From contig JAKFCW010000101.1 of the NCBI GenBank assembly GCA_036676455.1, positions 13,322-77,321 of the forward strand: 64,000 nt of DNA, in the 5' to 3' direction. Source of the stretch: UBA4093 sp036676455 (GTDB taxonomy: Bacteria > Cyanobacteriota > Sericytochromatia > S15B-MN24 > UBA4093). Positions 16,095 to 25,700 of the stretch are shown here, piece after piece. Position 1 is the stretch's first letter. Each line of letters begins with the position of its first letter. The translations under genes were made by a program, and so were the position numbers. The notes below the pieces were generated by a model that saw only the letters and a list, made by a program, of their open reading frames with translations, was not told where the DNA came from and searched no databases.

Positions 16095-18685
16095 GGGGTC
16101 CAGTTGACCTGCGCATAGTCGAGGGTCGGGGCGAGGCCTGCGGCCTGCTTGAGCATGAGGATCTTCAGCCTCAGCTCGGGGTAGGCGATGGTCGACAGGC
16201 CGGCGAGCGAGACAGGGGTCGTGCTGAAGCCGGAGGAGTTGTTGGGCAGGACGGTGTCGGGCAATGCCACGCCGTCCTTGGAAAGCACCTGGATGCGGAC
16301 AGCGCTTCCGGCGGGCGTTGCGGCCGAATAGCTGAGATCGCCCCACGCGGTGAGGGAGTTGGGGGCGATCGCCAGGGTCGTCGCCGTCGAGGCGGTCGAG
16401 CCGATGTCCACCCGGCTGAGCAGGGGCTTGGATTCGATGCTGTTGGTCGTCAGAGTCGCCTTGTAGCGCAGGTAGCGCCCGGTGACCCCGGCAGGCACCG
16501 CGCCTGGAGCCGAGTACGAGGTGCCGGCCGTTCCGTCGGGTCCCTTCCACGCGAGGTCCGTGGCGCCCGCATCGTCGGTCGCGGCCACCTGGAAGCTGAT
16601 CTTGGTATCGGTGCTGGGATGCGCCGAGACCCAGCTGAGGCGGGTGCCGGCCCAGTTGTAGCCATTGGCCCCCGAGTTGAAGGCGCGCGAGGTGAAGCTG
16701 CCCGAGACCGAGGTGCCGCGGTCGAAGGTGTAGTACATCGAGTTGATCATGGCCTTGGCCTCGAACTCGCTGGGCACCGCCTGCGTGTGGCCGTAGCTGA
16801 AGAAGGCCGCGTTGGAGTTGGCCGTCGTGAACGTGGTCCAGTAGGGGTAGGCCTTGGCATCGGCCTCGGTCGTCACCTTGAAGGCATACCAGACTGTCGC
16901 GGGATTCGCCACGTGGTTCGAGGAATGGGAGTTCTGGATCGAGAACTGGCTGACGGCCGAGAGGTTGAAAGGCTTGTTGAGCACGGGGCTGGACGTGTTG
17001 ACCCCCGGAGCCTGGTAGACGGTGGTGGCTGTGAGGGCGCTGCCTCCGGCGGTCATGCCGTGCAGGTCGGTGAGCGAGAAGAAGTTGGGCCGGCTGGTCG
17101 GCAGGGTATCGTGGGTGAAGACGATGCCCCGTCCCAGCAGCGCGAAGCTGCGCGTGAGATCCCGCGAGTTGGTCGTGAGGTCCATGCCGCCGCCGCCGAA
17201 GGCGGCCGACTTGGCGTAGGAGTCGGCCACGCCGAAGTAGAGGATGTCGTAGTCCTGCAGGGTGCGCGTCACGGTGCCGCCCAGGGTGGCGGTGGCCGGG
17301 GCGACGGTGCCGGACTTGTTGACCACCGTCACCGAGAAGGTCGCGTCGAGCGTGGTCAGGGTGTTGTAGGTGGTGACGGGCAGGGTGTCGAACGAGAAGA
17401 GATCCGGCCGCCAGTTGTAGACCCCCTGGGCCGCCACGATCTGGCTCTGGCCGTCGGGGTAGACCTGCAGAACCCGCAGGGCACCGATCTGAAGCGTCAC
17501 CGCACCGTCTCCGCCGTCGACCGGGTCGGGCACGTCCTTGCTCACGGGGCCGCTCACGGCGCCCGCGGCGAAGTCGGCGTTCGTCGTGTCGACGAAGCCC
17601 AGGCCGGTGCCTCCCTGCATGGTCAGCGCTCCACTGCTGACGGTGGTGTTGAAGAGGTCCTTGAGGTCGTTGGAATCGTCGTAGGGATCCTTCCAGCCGG
17701 TTTGCGTCCAGACCGGGCCGGTCTTGAGCAGGCCTCCGACCTGGACGGAGATCGGGCCCGACAGGCCCAGGCGGCGGGGCACCTTCACGGAGAGGACCTC
17801 GCGATCGGCGCTCACGGAGAGGACCTCGCCCTTCCAACCGTTGAACTTCACCACGTTGTTGGACGGGATGGGATCGAAGGCATACCCCGCGAGAGTCACC
17901 GTGTCCTGCGACATGCCGGTGGTCGGAGTCACGCTCTGGATCGAGAAGCCCTGCTCCGTGCGCAAGTACCGGCGCGGGGGGCCCATGTCCATCGAGACGG
18001 CGAAGACGGGATCCACGTCGCGATCCAGCGCCTCGTTGACCAGGGCGAAGACCTGGTGGTACTCGTCATTGCCGATCTGCGAGGCTCCCGGCTGGAACGT
18101 GTCGGACGTGGCGGGGCTCAGCGAGGAGTCGGGGAAGCCGACGTTGAGCGCGTTGATCATGCCCTCGGTGTTTACGGTCTGGCCCGCCGCGTTGCGGAGG
18201 TTCGTGATGATCGAGAGGGCCGTGGTCGAGCGGTTGACGATGATTCCCTGGCGGGAGATGCTCTTCCAGGTGCCGCTGCGCCAGTAGATCAGCGTGCGCA
18301 CGCGAGCGAGCGATGCCCCGGCCCGGTTGGAGTCTCCCCCGGCCGAGAGGCCCTTGGCTGCCTCGAGGAAATAGGCGGCCGTGCGGCTGGGGCGGAAGGA
18401 GCTGCCGAACTTGAGGCTGAAGATGCCGTCCACGTCCGTCACCGAGGAGGCGATCGTCTCGTTGGTGGCGGCGTTGATCAGGCTGACCGTCGCGCTGACG
18501 GCGACCTCTCGCATGTCGGCCTGGACGGAGCGCTCGGCGAAGCGGACGCTTCCCGTCAGCTCGGGGGTCGGGCCGTTCTCCTCGGGCGCCTGGGTCGGGA
18601 CGATCGGGCGGGTGCAGCCCACCAGCACGAAGAGCGCCAGTAGAACGGAGAGTACCGTCCTCGCCGATTGCGTGATTCCGCGCAT
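16091..18685 (-). CDS. Large lipoprotein with Cna-like module and IPT/TIG domain
   Basis: 864 aa from ATG 18685 (GGGGGTG just upstream; a GTG two codons earlier is possible). Lipobox LVGC, Cys24, header C-T-R-P. Module about 45-145 (ATVSLINAATNETIASSVTD, FLEAAKGLSAGG, AGASLARVRTL) is shared with the array lipoproteins to the right; helical part with STTALSI at 153-159; IPT/TIG domain about 247-325. Unlike the array proteins it has no NHL propeller: the C-terminal 540 residues include DYDILYFGVADSY and a stretch with GRGIVFTHDTL that weakly recalls a glutamine-amidotransferase-like fold, then two beta-sandwich-like repeats ending in SKPLLSRVDI and TLDYAQVNW. Predicted outer-membrane lipoprotein; substrate unknown. 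Confidence 0.78.
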   Translation of the reverse strand: MRGITQSARTVLSVLLALFVLVGCTRPIVPTQAPEENGPTPELTGSVRFAERSVQADMREVAVSATVSLINAATNETIASSVTDVDGIFSLKFGSSFRPSRTAAYFLEAAKGLSAGGDSNRAGASLARVRTLIYWRSGTWKSISRQGIIVNRSTTALSIITNLRNAAGQTVNTEGMINALNVGFPDSSLSPATSDTFQPGASQIGNDEYHQVFALVNEALDRDVDPVFAVSMDMGPPRRYLRTEQGFSIQSVTPTTGMSQDTVTLAGYAFDPIPSNNVVKFNGWKGEVLSVSADREVLSVKVPRRLGLSGPISVQVGGLLKTGPVWTQTGWKDPYDDSNDLKDLFNTTVSSGALTMQGGTGLGFVDTTNADFAAGAVSGPVSKDVPDPVDGGDGAVTLQIGALRVLQVYPDGQSQIVAAQGVYNWRPDLFSFDTLPVTTYNTLTTLDATFSVTVVNKSGTVAPATATLGGTVTRTLQDYDILYFGVADSYAKSAAFGGGGMDLTTNSRDLTRSFALLGRGIVFTHDTLPTSRPNFFSLTDLHGMTAGGSALTATTVYQAPGVNTSSPVLNKPFNLSAVSQFSIQNSHSSNHVANPATVWYAFKVTTEADAKAYPYWTTFTTANSNAAFFSYGHTQAVPSEFEAKAMINSMYYTFDRGTSVSGSFTSRAFNSGANGYNWAGTRLSWVSAHPSTDTKISFQVAATDDAGATDLAWKGPDGTAGTSYSAPGAVPAGVTGRYLRYKATLTTNSIESKPLLSRVDIGSTASTATTLAIAPNSLTAWGDLSYSAATPAGSAVRIQVLSKDGVALPDTVLPNNSSGFSTTPVSLAGLSTIAYPELRLKILMLKQAAGLAPTLDYAQVNWTP

Positions 18686-18759
18686 CGTCACCCCCTGTGT
18701 CGCGACTGTCGTGACCCGCTGGCCACCCCTTGGTTCTTATTCCCGCCGGCGAGCGATCG

Positions 18760-19854
18760 TTACGGGACGAAGACGTGGACCCGGTGGCCCGTCTCGTCCG
18801 TCACCCAGAGCCGGCCGCCCGGAGCGAAGGCCAGGCCATGGGGCCGTAGGCCGATGGTGTAGTTCTTGACGAATGCGCCCGACGCGTTGAACTTCTCGAC
18901 CTTCCCGGCGGCCGGGACGCTGACCCAGGCGTTGCCGGAAGCGTCGATGGCCATGTCCGCGGGGGCGCCGCTGAGCCCCCGGTTCAGGGTCTCGTCCGTC
19001 GCGGGGTCGATCCGCCAGACGCTGTTGCCGCTGTGGTTGAGCACCCAGATGGCGTCCGCGGACGCGCGGATCACGCCGGGGTTGCTCCCGACGGGGATCG
19101 TGCGATCGGGGTTGCCCTGGCCGTCGTAGACCTCGACCCGGTCATTCTCCGTGTCGGTGACCCAGATCTTCCCGCCATGAACGGCGACTCCGCCGGCGGC
19201 GAGGGTGGCGACGGACTGGGTCGCGTTGTTCTGGGTTGCCAGCTTGACGAGGGCGCGAGCGCCCTCCAGGGCCACCCAGAGGTTCCCGTCGTTGTCCGCG
19301 GCGAGATCGCGGGGGCCGGCGCCGACCTGGACCTGGGACATGGTTCCGCTGGCAGTGAACTTGGTGAGGGTGTTGCCGGAGCGATTGGCCACCCAGATGT
19401 TGCCCGACTTGTCGGCCACGACCGCCGAGGGAGCGTCTCCGGTCGGCGGGTCGCCGAGGAGCTGGCCGGTAGAGTCGACTTTTGCCACGTTCCCGGACTC
19501 GTTCAGGGCGACCCAGGCGTTACCGCTCCAGTCGAAGGCCAGGCCGCGCGGGTCGCCGTACCCGATGGTGACGGCGAAGGCGACGCTCTCGGAGGGAGGA
19601 GGCGTCGGGGTGGGCGTGGGCGTGGGAGTGGGGGAGGCGACCACGGGAGGCGGGCTCTCCTGGCCGCCGATGTTGCCGCCGAGGTTGCTGCCGTCGGGAG
19701 TTGGCGTGCTGCCGTCCGTTCCGGACGTGCCGCCGGGTCGGGTGCCGGTGCGGCCTCCGATGAGCAGACTGTCATCCTCGGCACAGCCCACTCCGATCAT
19801 GGTGAGGGCGAGCCCCAGGGCCACCGCGGAAATCAGCTGTCGGCTCGCGACCAT
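18760..19854 (-). CDS. Seven-blade beta-propeller lipoprotein with C-type header
   Basis: 364 aa, ATG with GGAGGAG directly upstream. Lipobox GVGC, Cys24, then A-E-D-D-S-L-L, the header seen in the short C-type lipoproteins of the array. A low-complexity linker (about 38-92, ending in Thr-Pro repeats) leads to a propeller (about 95-364) with seven blades of the form GxxxxLAxDxxGNxWV (NAWVAL, NIWVAN, NLWVAL, KIWVTD, AIWVLN, NAWVSV, RLWVTD), i.e. NHL / virginiamycin B lyase-like fold. No lyase catalytic residues can be assigned. It precedes the 864-aa lipoprotein by 74 bases and may share its operon. It looks like a C-type lipoprotein fused to one propeller. Confidence 0.85.
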   Translation of the reverse strand: MVASRQLISAVALGLALTMIGVGCAEDDSLLIGGRTGTRPGGTSGTDGSTPTPDGSNLGGNIGGQESPPPVVASPTPTPTPTPTPPPSESVAFAVTIGYGDPRGLAFDWSGNAWVALNESGNVAKVDSTGQLLGDPPTGDAPSAVVADKSGNIWVANRSGNTLTKFTASGTMSQVQVGAGPRDLAADNDGNLWVALEGARALVKLATQNNATQSVATLAAGGVAVHGGKIWVTDTENDRVEVYDGQGNPDRTIPVGSNPGVIRASADAIWVLNHSGNSVWRIDPATDETLNRGLSGAPADMAIDASGNAWVSVPAAGKVEKFNASGAFVKNYTIGLRPHGLAFAPGGRLWVTDETGHRVHVFVP

Positions 19855-19893
19855 CGCTCCTCCAAGACCTCAAGCGCCGGGATTGCTGGGGAG

Positions 19894-19902
19894 ATCATAC
19901 CC
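19894..19902 (-). promoter_or_regulatory. Candidate -10 element, GGGTATGAT
   Basis: Minus-strand GGGTATGAT, 39 bases before the ATG of the seven-blade lipoprotein. TATGAT is a good match to the sigma-70 -10 hexamer; no clear -35 is seen. Confidence 0.4.
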
Positions 19903-19934
19903 CCTGCCCGTCTGGCATAAACAGGCGCATGGTC

Positions 19935-19943
19935 GGGTATAAA
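19935..19943 (+). promoter_or_regulatory. Candidate -10 element, GGGTATAAA
   Basis: Plus-strand GGGTATAAA, 37 bases before ATG 19981, divergent to the element at 19894-19902. The same GGG-TA core precedes the other unit-leading lipoprotein genes. Confidence 0.4.
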
Positions 19944-19980
19944 GCGCTCGAGTCGATGCCGGATGAGGGAGGGTTGCCTG

Positions 19981-22095
19981 ATGTCGCGGACGAGGTTTCG
20001 GGGAACTGACGCGAAACGAATCGCCGGCGTGCTGCTCGTCCTCTCGATGCTGGCGCTCGCGGGCTGCCCCCGGCCGATGCTCTCCACCACCGGGGACATG
20101 GCTCCGCCCGTCGTGGGCGCGATCGACTTCACCTCGGAGCTATCGACCCAGGCCACCATGGCCGAGATCGCCCAGGCGGCGACCGTGAGTCTGATCGACC
20201 CTTTCCAGGGGCAGACGGTCGCGACCTCGATCACCGATTCCAACCGTCAGTTCCGTTTGACCTTCGACTCCACCTTCAAGCCGGGCAACGCGCCCTACTA
20301 CCTCGAGGCGGTCAAGGGCCTCCAGGTGGGCGGGGCGGCCAACCGGGCGGGCGCGCCCGCCGCGCGCATCCGGACGCTGATCCAGTGGACCGACGCCGGC
20401 TGGCAAAGCGTCTCCTCGGGCTCGATCACCGTCAGCGCGACCACCACCGCCCTCAGCGTGATCGCGAGCCTGCGCTCCGACGATGTCTCCCGGCCTGCGC
20501 TCATCAACTCGCTCGTGATGGATACGCCCGACACGTCCGTTCTGCCGCAAACCCCGGACACCTTCGCGCCGGGCGCCTCCGGGGTCACCAACGCCGAGTT
20601 CCACCGCGCCTACGAGCTGGTCTCCAACGCCCTCTCGCTCGATCAGGATCCCCTGCAGGTGATCTACCGGGCCGAGGACGGCAGCTACCAGCGCGTGACC
20701 CAGGGCTCGACCGTGCAGCGGGTCAGCCCCACGAACGCCGCGATCGGGGCGGCCGTGACCATCGTGGGGCACGGCTTCGCCACGCCGGCGGCCAACAACG
20801 TGGTCACCTTCACCGGGGGCGTCACGGCCGTCCCCACGGCCGTGAACGCCGATCGCACGCAGCTCACGGTGACGGTGCCCGCCGGAGCCGGCACGGGCCC
20901 CGTGGCCGTCTCCTCCACGACGGGGGAGCTCTCGGTATCGGGCGGGTTTTTGGCGATCGCCAACGCTCCTTTAGCCGGCACCCGCTTCATCGGTCTGAAT
21001 GCCGGCGACATCGACCCGACGGGACGCGACCTCGGCAACTTCGCCCGGATCGTCGCCCTGCACCCGAACACCCGGATCACCCTCCACACCATCCGGAGCA
21101 CCGGCGCGGTCGATCATACGGAGAGCCGACTTCTCATCTCGGCCGGCAGCGTCTGGGAGCCCGCCCTGCTCGCTGACCGGATCGGCATGTTCCAGATTCT
21201 CAGCGACAAGCCCGTGCTCGCCAGCTACGACGCGATGGCCTACGACGCTCTGGCCACCGGCCATGCCAGCGACGACGAGTGGGCCACCCAGACCGGAACC
21301 GATTACTATATCCGGGTGCCGCGGACCCATGGCGAGTACCAGATCATTTCGCATGCCTCCAACAACACGGTGTCGCTCACCTGCGCGATCGACCCCACCC
21401 TCAACGAGACCCAGACCCTGGCGGAAGGCGGAACCCTCAGTCGCACCAGCGTCCCGAGCGGAGCCACCAGCTACTGGTTCCGGGTCCAGAGCACCCATCC
21501 CACCACCGCGATCTACGGGATCTTCGCCGACAACGCCTCCACCCAGGTCTTCTCGGCCGACATGAAGACCTTCTACGCGGCGCACCTGAGCGGAGGAGCG
21601 GCGGCCAAGTACCAGCTCGTCGGCTACGAGGACGGCACCTCGGTGACGGTCACCAACCTCATGACCGGCGTCCCGGAAACCATCGCGCTCAACGCCGGCC
21701 AGCTCGCCGCACGGCCCTACGGCACCACGGGCCTGGTCAAGACGCGGGTCGTCTCGAACAAGCCGCTCGGCTTCTACGTGACCGACTACGGCATCTACTA
21801 CGAGAACAACCAGCACGGCAGCGTGGACCAGCCCGGATCCATCGGCAAGACCTACCGGATCGTCGCGCCCGGCACGACGGCGACCAACGTCTACGTGCTG
21901 TCGCTCTCGGGTTCCAACACGGTGACGCTTACCGGCGGCCTGACCGGAACCCAAGCCCTTGGAGAGCTCCAGTGGAAGAACGTGGGCTCGCTTGCCCCCA
22001 ACACGGTCCTCACCCTGAGCGCCGATGAGCCGATCGCCGTCTTCACGGCCGATAACTACCCCAACGAGTTCAACTACACGCTGTTGCCTTACTAG
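19981..22095 (+). CDS. Lipoprotein with Cna-like module, IPT/TIG and IgGFc-binding-like C-terminus
   Basis: 704 aa from ATG 19981, preceded by GGGAGGG; an ATG at 19963 adds six residues without a better site. Lipobox LAGC, Cys29, header C-P-R-P. Module about 48-140 (ATVSLIDPFQGQTVATSITD, YYLEAVKGLQVGG, AGAPAARIRTL), TTTALSV at 154-160, IPT/TIG about 246-325. The C-terminal 380 residues lack NHL blades and instead show three repeats built around SDKPVLASYDAMAYD, SNKPLGFYVTDYG and ADEPIAVFTADNYP, a pattern I associate with IgGFc-binding-like surface domains, although the match is by eye. Cys position and header equal those of the A-type array proteins. Converges on and overlaps the stop of the next gene by four bases. 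Confidence 0.78.
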   Translation: MSRTRFRGTDAKRIAGVLLVLSMLALAGCPRPMLSTTGDMAPPVVGAIDFTSELSTQATMAEIAQAATVSLIDPFQGQTVATSITDSNRQFRLTFDSTFKPGNAPYYLEAVKGLQVGGAANRAGAPAARIRTLIQWTDAGWQSVSSGSITVSATTTALSVIASLRSDDVSRPALINSLVMDTPDTSVLPQTPDTFAPGASGVTNAEFHRAYELVSNALSLDQDPLQVIYRAEDGSYQRVTQGSTVQRVSPTNAAIGAAVTIVGHGFATPAANNVVTFTGGVTAVPTAVNADRTQLTVTVPAGAGTGPVAVSSTTGELSVSGGFLAIANAPLAGTRFIGLNAGDIDPTGRDLGNFARIVALHPNTRITLHTIRSTGAVDHTESRLLISAGSVWEPALLADRIGMFQILSDKPVLASYDAMAYDALATGHASDDEWATQTGTDYYIRVPRTHGEYQIISHASNNTVSLTCAIDPTLNETQTLAEGGTLSRTSVPSGATSYWFRVQSTHPTTAIYGIFADNASTQVFSADMKTFYAAHLSGGAAAKYQLVGYEDGTSVTVTNLMTGVPETIALNAGQLAARPYGTTGLVKTRVVSNKPLGFYVTDYGIYYENNQHGSVDQPGSIGKTYRIVAPGTTATNVYVLSLSGSNTVTLTGGLTGTQALGELQWKNVGSLAPNTVLTLSADEPIAVFTADNYPNEFNYTLLPY

Positions 22096-22601
22096 TCGAG
22101 GCCCAGTCGCCGTTTGATTCGCTGCCAGAGGCTTTCCGGCTGCAGGCGGGGCGTCGGGCCGAAGCGCGCATCGGTGACGGCAAGCATCGGCCAGTGATCC
22201 ATGGTGCTGAGCCGGTGGATCCGGCCCGCGAGGTCGATCGTCACGATGAACGGAGTCTCTTCCACCTGCAGGCGCGCGACCTGCGCCGGGAGGATCCAGC
22301 CCGCCTTCACGATCCCCCCGCCGTAGGGAGTCACCCCGGCGGCCCTGCCCTCGCGGATTTGTAGTGACAGGGCACTCACGTTCGGGCGGCTGCCGACCAG
22401 CTCAACCAGCTTCGCCTCGCCGAACCTGCGCTTGGTCGTGCCATCCTGGGCATGCCAGACCAGCAGGGCGGCGGGCGGCTGAATGGCCAGCTCTGCTGCC
22501 AGGGGGAAGGCCCGGTTGGTGAGGGGATGGGAGCCGTCGGCATCCGCCCAGGCCGGCGCCGCCAGCAGCAGGAAGGCGAGAAGGGTGTGGATCGGAAGCA
22601 T
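22092..22601 (-). CDS. Small exported protein of unknown function
   Basis: 169 aa, ATG with AGGAGGAAAC upstream. Signal peptide MLPIHTLLAFLLLAAPAWA cleaved before DAD. The mature part contains LLVWHAQDGTTKRRF, GGGIVKAGWILPAQVARLQV and IVTIDLAGRIHRLS, and ends in a basic segment (LWQRIKRRLGLD). I do not recognise a family. It lies tail to tail with the 704-aa lipoprotein gene and head to head with the array. Predicted periplasmic. Confidence 0.65.
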   Translation of the reverse strand: MLPIHTLLAFLLLAAPAWADADGSHPLTNRAFPLAAELAIQPPAALLVWHAQDGTTKRRFGEAKLVELVGSRPNVSALSLQIREGRAAGVTPYGGGIVKAGWILPAQVARLQVEETPFIVTIDLAGRIHRLSTMDHWPMLAVTDARFGPTPRLQPESLWQRIKRRLGLD

Positions 22602-22698
22602 GCGGTTTCCTCCTGGGCTTGCGATGCCGGGGCGAGTGCATCATGCCCTCTAGGGGCTTGAAATCACCCGATCGCGCGGATTCAAGGAGGGGGCGCCC

Positions 22699-22707
22699 GG
22701 GTACAAG
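22699..22707 (+). promoter_or_regulatory. Candidate -10-like element before array unit 1
   Basis: GGGTACAAG, 50 bases before the unit 1 A start. It shares GGGTA with the elements before units 2-5. A nearby TATGAC at about 22713 is an alternative. Confidence 0.25.
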
Positions 22708-22757
22708 CTTGATATGACTTCGAGCGAGAAACCGATTCGATGCCTGAGGAGGCCTTG

Positions 22758-25700
22758 ATGATCGATATCAGGCTCCTGCCGGCTTTCCGGCGCTTCCTTG
22801 CGTTCGCGCTGATCATGACCCTCGCTCTGGCCTTGACGGCTTGTCCTCGTCCGCTCACGCCTCCCATGGGCCTGCCGGGCGACGGCTCGGTGATCCAGGC
22901 GGCCGATCACGTGGAAGGCCGCATCAGCTTCGGCTTCCGCCACACCCAGGCCGGCATCAAGGAAGACGTGGCTCCCGGCGCGACCGTCTCGCTGATCGAG
23001 CTGACCACGGGCAACACCGTGAGCACCACGCGCACGGACGCGGACGGCAAGTTCCTGCTCACCTACTCCAACGGCTTCAAGCCGAAGTCCGGAGATCTCT
23101 ACTACTTCGAGGCGGTCAAGGGGCTTTCGGGTGGGACGAGCGCGCCCAACGCGGCCGGCTCCGACGCCGTGAGAGTCCGCACCATCGCGAGCTACTGGAG
23201 CGGCGGCTGGGTCACCCTGACCAGCGGCAACCCCGGGACGTCCATCCTGATCTCTCCGATGACCACCGCGCTCTCGGTGGTGGTGAGCCTGCGCCAGGCC
23301 ACCTCCAAGAAGCTCGATCCCACGGCCCTCTTCGGGGCCATCAAGGCGGGGCGGCCCGCGGGCGGCTACCCGGACACCGTGCAGATGTCGAGCCCGGAGC
23401 TCGTCCAGATGGTTCAGCGGGCCTACGACCTGGTGGTCGGCTCCCTGGAGAAGGATCGCGACCCCCTGCGCTGGATCCAGCTGTCGAGCGCGGACCTGGA
23501 CTTCAACACCGTCACGCTGCCGGAGCTTCCCTTCTCGATCTCGTACCTCGACCCGCCGAACGCGGTCGCCCTGGAGACCATCGATCTCGTGGGCAGCAAC
23601 TTCGAGGGCGAGCCGGTGGTGGACTTCCAGGCCGACGGAGGCCAGCTGGCGCGCGCGACCGAACTCAGCGTGAGCTCGGACCTCACGCGGATCACGGTCC
23701 GGGTGCCCCCGACCGCCGTCACCGGCCATGTCCGCCTGAGCATCGGCGAGCGCACCCTCACCGGCCCCATCTTCCGGCTTGACACCCGGGACGGCCACTC
23801 CGTGGTGGACGCCCGGGGCAACCTCTACGCGGCGAACCGGGGTCTCGGCACCGTGGCCATCCTCGAGCCGGTGAGCGGCTCCGACCGCACCAGCGTGCGC
23901 TCGCTGATCACCGATCTCGGAGAGCCCTCGGCGTTGACGTTCGGCCTCTCGGGCTTCGGCGCCCTGTTTGTCGCCAGCACCGGCGGAGTCGTCTGGAACG
24001 CCTCGCTCGACGTGCCACTGGACGCCGCCACCCCCATCTCCTTCCTCTCGAAGGCCTCTTATTCGACGGGCGGGGCCGCGGATCCGGGCGGCATGGCCTT
24101 CCGGAACAAGCCCGGCGATCCTGGCCACGGCGTCCTCTACGTGACGGACGCGGCCAACCACAAGCTTTACGCCGTGCGGGCGGGGGGCGGCGTCGCCCAG
24201 CTCGTGACGTTGACCGGGGTGGCGTTGTCCCAGCCCCGGGGGCTCTCGTTCGGGCCTGACGGCCGCCTCTACGTCGCCAACGCGGGCGCCAACAACGTCG
24301 TGGCCATCACCCTGACCTCGGATACGACCGGCACCTCCGAGGATTTCGTGAGCGGCTTCAGCATGCCCTGGGGCATCGCGTTCGACAACCGGGGCAACTG
24401 CTACGTCAGCAACCACCGGGGCAACTCGGTCTACCGCGTGCCGGTGACCTCGGAGCCCGGCGTTACCCCGATCGCCTACGGAAACGTCGGCGCCTTCTCG
24501 AGCATTCCCAGCCCCGCGGGCCTGGATGCCGACGCATCGGGTTACCTCTACGTCGCCGATCGCTTGACCAACGGGGTCTACCGGATCAACACCCTGGCGG
24601 AGAGCCAGCAGATCGCCTTCGGGATGAACGCGCCCACGTCGACCTGGGTGGATGCGGACGGCCTCTTCCTGCTCACGGATTCCGGCCGGCTGCTTCACTC
24701 GAACAAGCTCGACAGCACGGGCGTCCTCAAGGTCGTGGCCCAGGGGTTGCTCACGGCCAAGGGCCTGGTTCGGGACACCGACGGCAACTTCTACACCCAT
24801 CAGGCGGCCCTCGACGCCATCACCCAGATTCGCCCGGACGGCTCCACCGTCCAGGTGGTGGTCGGCGTCAGCACGTCGGACGGCGCGGGCCTCTCCATCC
24901 GCGGAGACAAGCTCTACCTGCGTTCGAACACCAGCTTCGATCCGGGCGGCGACTCCTACGCGGTGCAAGGCGAGGTCCTGGAGTTCACCCTGGTGCGAGG
25001 CGGAGACGGCAAGGTCTCGCACGTCTCCGGTCCGACGGCACGCCTCCGGACCCCCGTCGACAAGCTCACGGGCCTGAGTGGCGGCGGCGGCACGCTCTAC
25101 ACCATGAACCCGCGAACCAAGACCTTCTTCGCGATGACGGTGGCCGGCACCACGAACCAGAGCGTCGGCCGCAGCTCGACCATGACGCGCCTGAAGTCGG
25201 ATCCCTCCCTGGCGGATCCCAAGAACCTCCTGGTCGTGAACGGCAAGATCTGGGTGGCGGATTACGCCGGCGGAGGCAACGGCAGCATCCGGGTCTATGG
25301 GCTCGACGGGACCTTCGAGCAGGAGATCGCGGACATCGAGACCCCGACTCACCTGGCCTACGACGGGACCTACGTCTACGCCAACTCGTACACGGGCGGC
25401 TACCTGCGGGCCTTCGAAACGACGGCGCCGTACGCCAAGGTCGCCGCGCGCGAGCGCACGGGCTTCAGTAACCCTCGCCCATTCGCCTTCGAGGGAACCA
25501 CGCTCTACGTCAACGAGTGGGGCCCCAACCGGATCTCGAAGATCGACAACTACGCCGCGAGCACGGTGATCACTCCCCTGCTCACGCAGTCCGACCGCAA
25601 TGATCTCGCGGTCATGGCGGGGACGATCTACGTCACCTCGGGGGCCAGCGTCTACCGGATCACCGATGACGGGAGCGGCTGGACCCAGGAGGGCGTGGCG

